DNA from: Verrucomicrobiota bacterium
GTDB taxonomy: Bacteria > Verrucomicrobiota > Verrucomicrobiia > Opitutales > Opitutaceae
Length of the DNA: 31,126 bases
Assembly: GCA_030832235.1 (NCBI GenBank)
Contig: JAURJO010000479.1
Location: 1-31,126 of the forward strand
Direction of reading: 5' to 3'
The notes beneath the pieces were generated by a model. The model was not told where the DNA came from, made no database searches, and worked only from the letters and a program-made list of their open reading frames with translations. Position numbers and translations under genes: made by a program. This document shows, one piece after another, positions 30,480 to 31,126 of the stretch (the stretch's first letter is position 1; each line of letters opens with the position of its first letter).

Positions 30480-31126
30480 GTGCACCCGTTCACCCGCCGC
30501 CGCCAGGACTCCGTCGCCGCCCTCGGCGAGGTGCGGCTCATCGCCGCGATCCGGCGCTGGCTCGGCGACACGTCGCCCCGCGCGCCGTTCGGAATCGGCG
30601 ACGATTGTGCCGTGCTCCCGCCCGCGTCCGGCCGTGGCCTTGTCACGGTCGATCCCGTGATCCATGGGCGCCACTTCGACGACACCGTCCCTCCGGAAGC
30701 CGTCGGCGCCAAGCTGCTCAGACGCAACCTCAGCGACATCGCCGCGATGGGCGGCAGGCCGCGCGCCGCGGTGCTTGCCGTCACACTCGATGCGCGCGTG
30801 CGCGTCCGCTGGCTGGAGCGTTTCTATAGAGGACTCGCCGCCGCCGCTCGCCGCCATGGGGTCACGGTCGTGGGCGGCGACATCGCCGAGGCCCCGGGAG
30901 CGCTGGCCGCGAGCCTCACCTTGCTCGGCACCGCCACGGGCCGCCGCGTTCTCACCCGCACCGGAGCCCGGAAAGACGACTGGATCTACGTCACGGGAGA
31001 GCTCGGCAACAGCCGCGCTTCCGGCCACCACCACGCCTTCACCCCGCGCCTGGCCGAGGGCGAGTGGCTCGCCCGTCGGAAAGCCGTGCGATCGATGATG
31101 GACCTGAGCGACGGTCTCGCGAAGGA
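30480..31126 (+). CDS. thiL: Thiamine-monophosphate kinase, 5' part (runs off window)
   Basis: A GTG at 30480 opens a frame to the window end (215 codons, no stop). It shows the ThiL signatures: Phe-Gly-Ile-Gly-Asp-Asp-Cys-Ala-Val-Leu (about 42-51), Thr-Val-Asp-Pro-Val-Ile-His-Gly-Arg-His-Phe, Lys-Leu-Leu-Arg-Arg-Asn-Leu-Ser-Asp-Ile-Ala-Ala-Met-Gly-Gly, Val-Gly-Gly-Asp, and Met-Asp-Leu-Ser-Asp-Gly-Leu near the edge. ThiL phosphorylates thiamine monophosphate to the active cofactor thiamine diphosphate, using ATP and metal bound by the Asp residues. Full-length members are about 310-340 aa, so roughly one third is missing. In the substrate motif the usual Asp-x-Leu-Val-Glu-Gly-x-His-Phe reads Asp-Pro-Val-Ile-His-Gly-Arg-His-Phe, a modest deviation. 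The gene starts 5 nt after the CPBP stop, suggesting coupling. Confidence 0.93.
   Translation, partial: MHPFTRRRQDSVAALGEVRLIAAIRRWLGDTSPRAPFGIGDDCAVLPPASGRGLVTVDPVIHGRHFDDTVPPEAVGAKLLRRNLSDIAAMGGRPRAAVLAVTLDARVRVRWLERFYRGLAAAARRHGVTVVGGDIAEAPGALAASLTLLGTATGRRVLTRTGARKDDWIYVTGELGNSRASGHHHAFTPRLAEGEWLARRKAVRSMMDLSDGLAK

Overview
The window looks like a chromosomal piece of a high-GC, Gram-negative heterotroph. It has three large TonB-dependent receptors (TBDRs), a predicted secreted sialidase, an outer-surface subtilase and very few clear Shine-Dalgarno sites. The style of the receptors (Leu-Asn-Pro-Phe-Glu-Val lead-in, C-terminal Phe), the duplicated C-terminal module of the subtilase and the intergenic repeats suggest Verrucomicrobiota, probably Opitutaceae. 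That placement is inference from protein style; no 16S or marker search was possible.

Region 1 (1-6664, all minus strand): read in transcription order, a split or frameshifted metabolite:H+ symporter, a short-chain dehydrogenase, a fused CoA-transferase and a thiolase form one compact operon. These activities suit uptake of a short hydroxy- or keto-acid, such as 3-hydroxybutyrate or acetoacetate, and its conversion to acetyl-CoA. Downstream are a 65-aa basic protein, a two-helix membrane protein and a receiver-histidine kinase that runs off the window start.

Region 2 (6929-13285, plus): a signal-peptide BNR/Asp-box protein, a small two-gene cassette (64-aa protein plus a nucleotidyltransferase overlapping by 4 nt), a complete GH33-type sialidase and a 1012-aa TBDR. 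Leaving out the cassette, this looks like a scavenging locus for sialylated glycans.

Region 3 (13286-21417): an intergenic repeat, a lipoprotein with Gly/Tyr-, His- and Ser-rich zones, a siderophore-type TBDR with a textbook terminator, a periplasmic rhodanese on the minus strand, and a TBDR with an N-terminal carboxypeptidase-like (CNA-B type) domain.

Region 4 (21418-22327): about 0.9 kb with no credible gene, holding two copies of the same intergenic repeat family.

Region 5 (22328-31126, plus): a low-molecular-weight phosphatase, a 1448-aa subtilase fused to a PQQ-like propeller and a duplicated C-terminal module, pyrB and pyrC, a CPBP intramembrane protease, and the 5' part of thiL running off the end.

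No tRNA, rRNA, CRISPR array, IS element or phage gene was seen. The most unusual points are the split transporter, the nucleotidyltransferase cassette between two sialidase-like genes, hairpins in front of the sialidase and all three TBDR genes, the subtilase architecture, and the repeat family.
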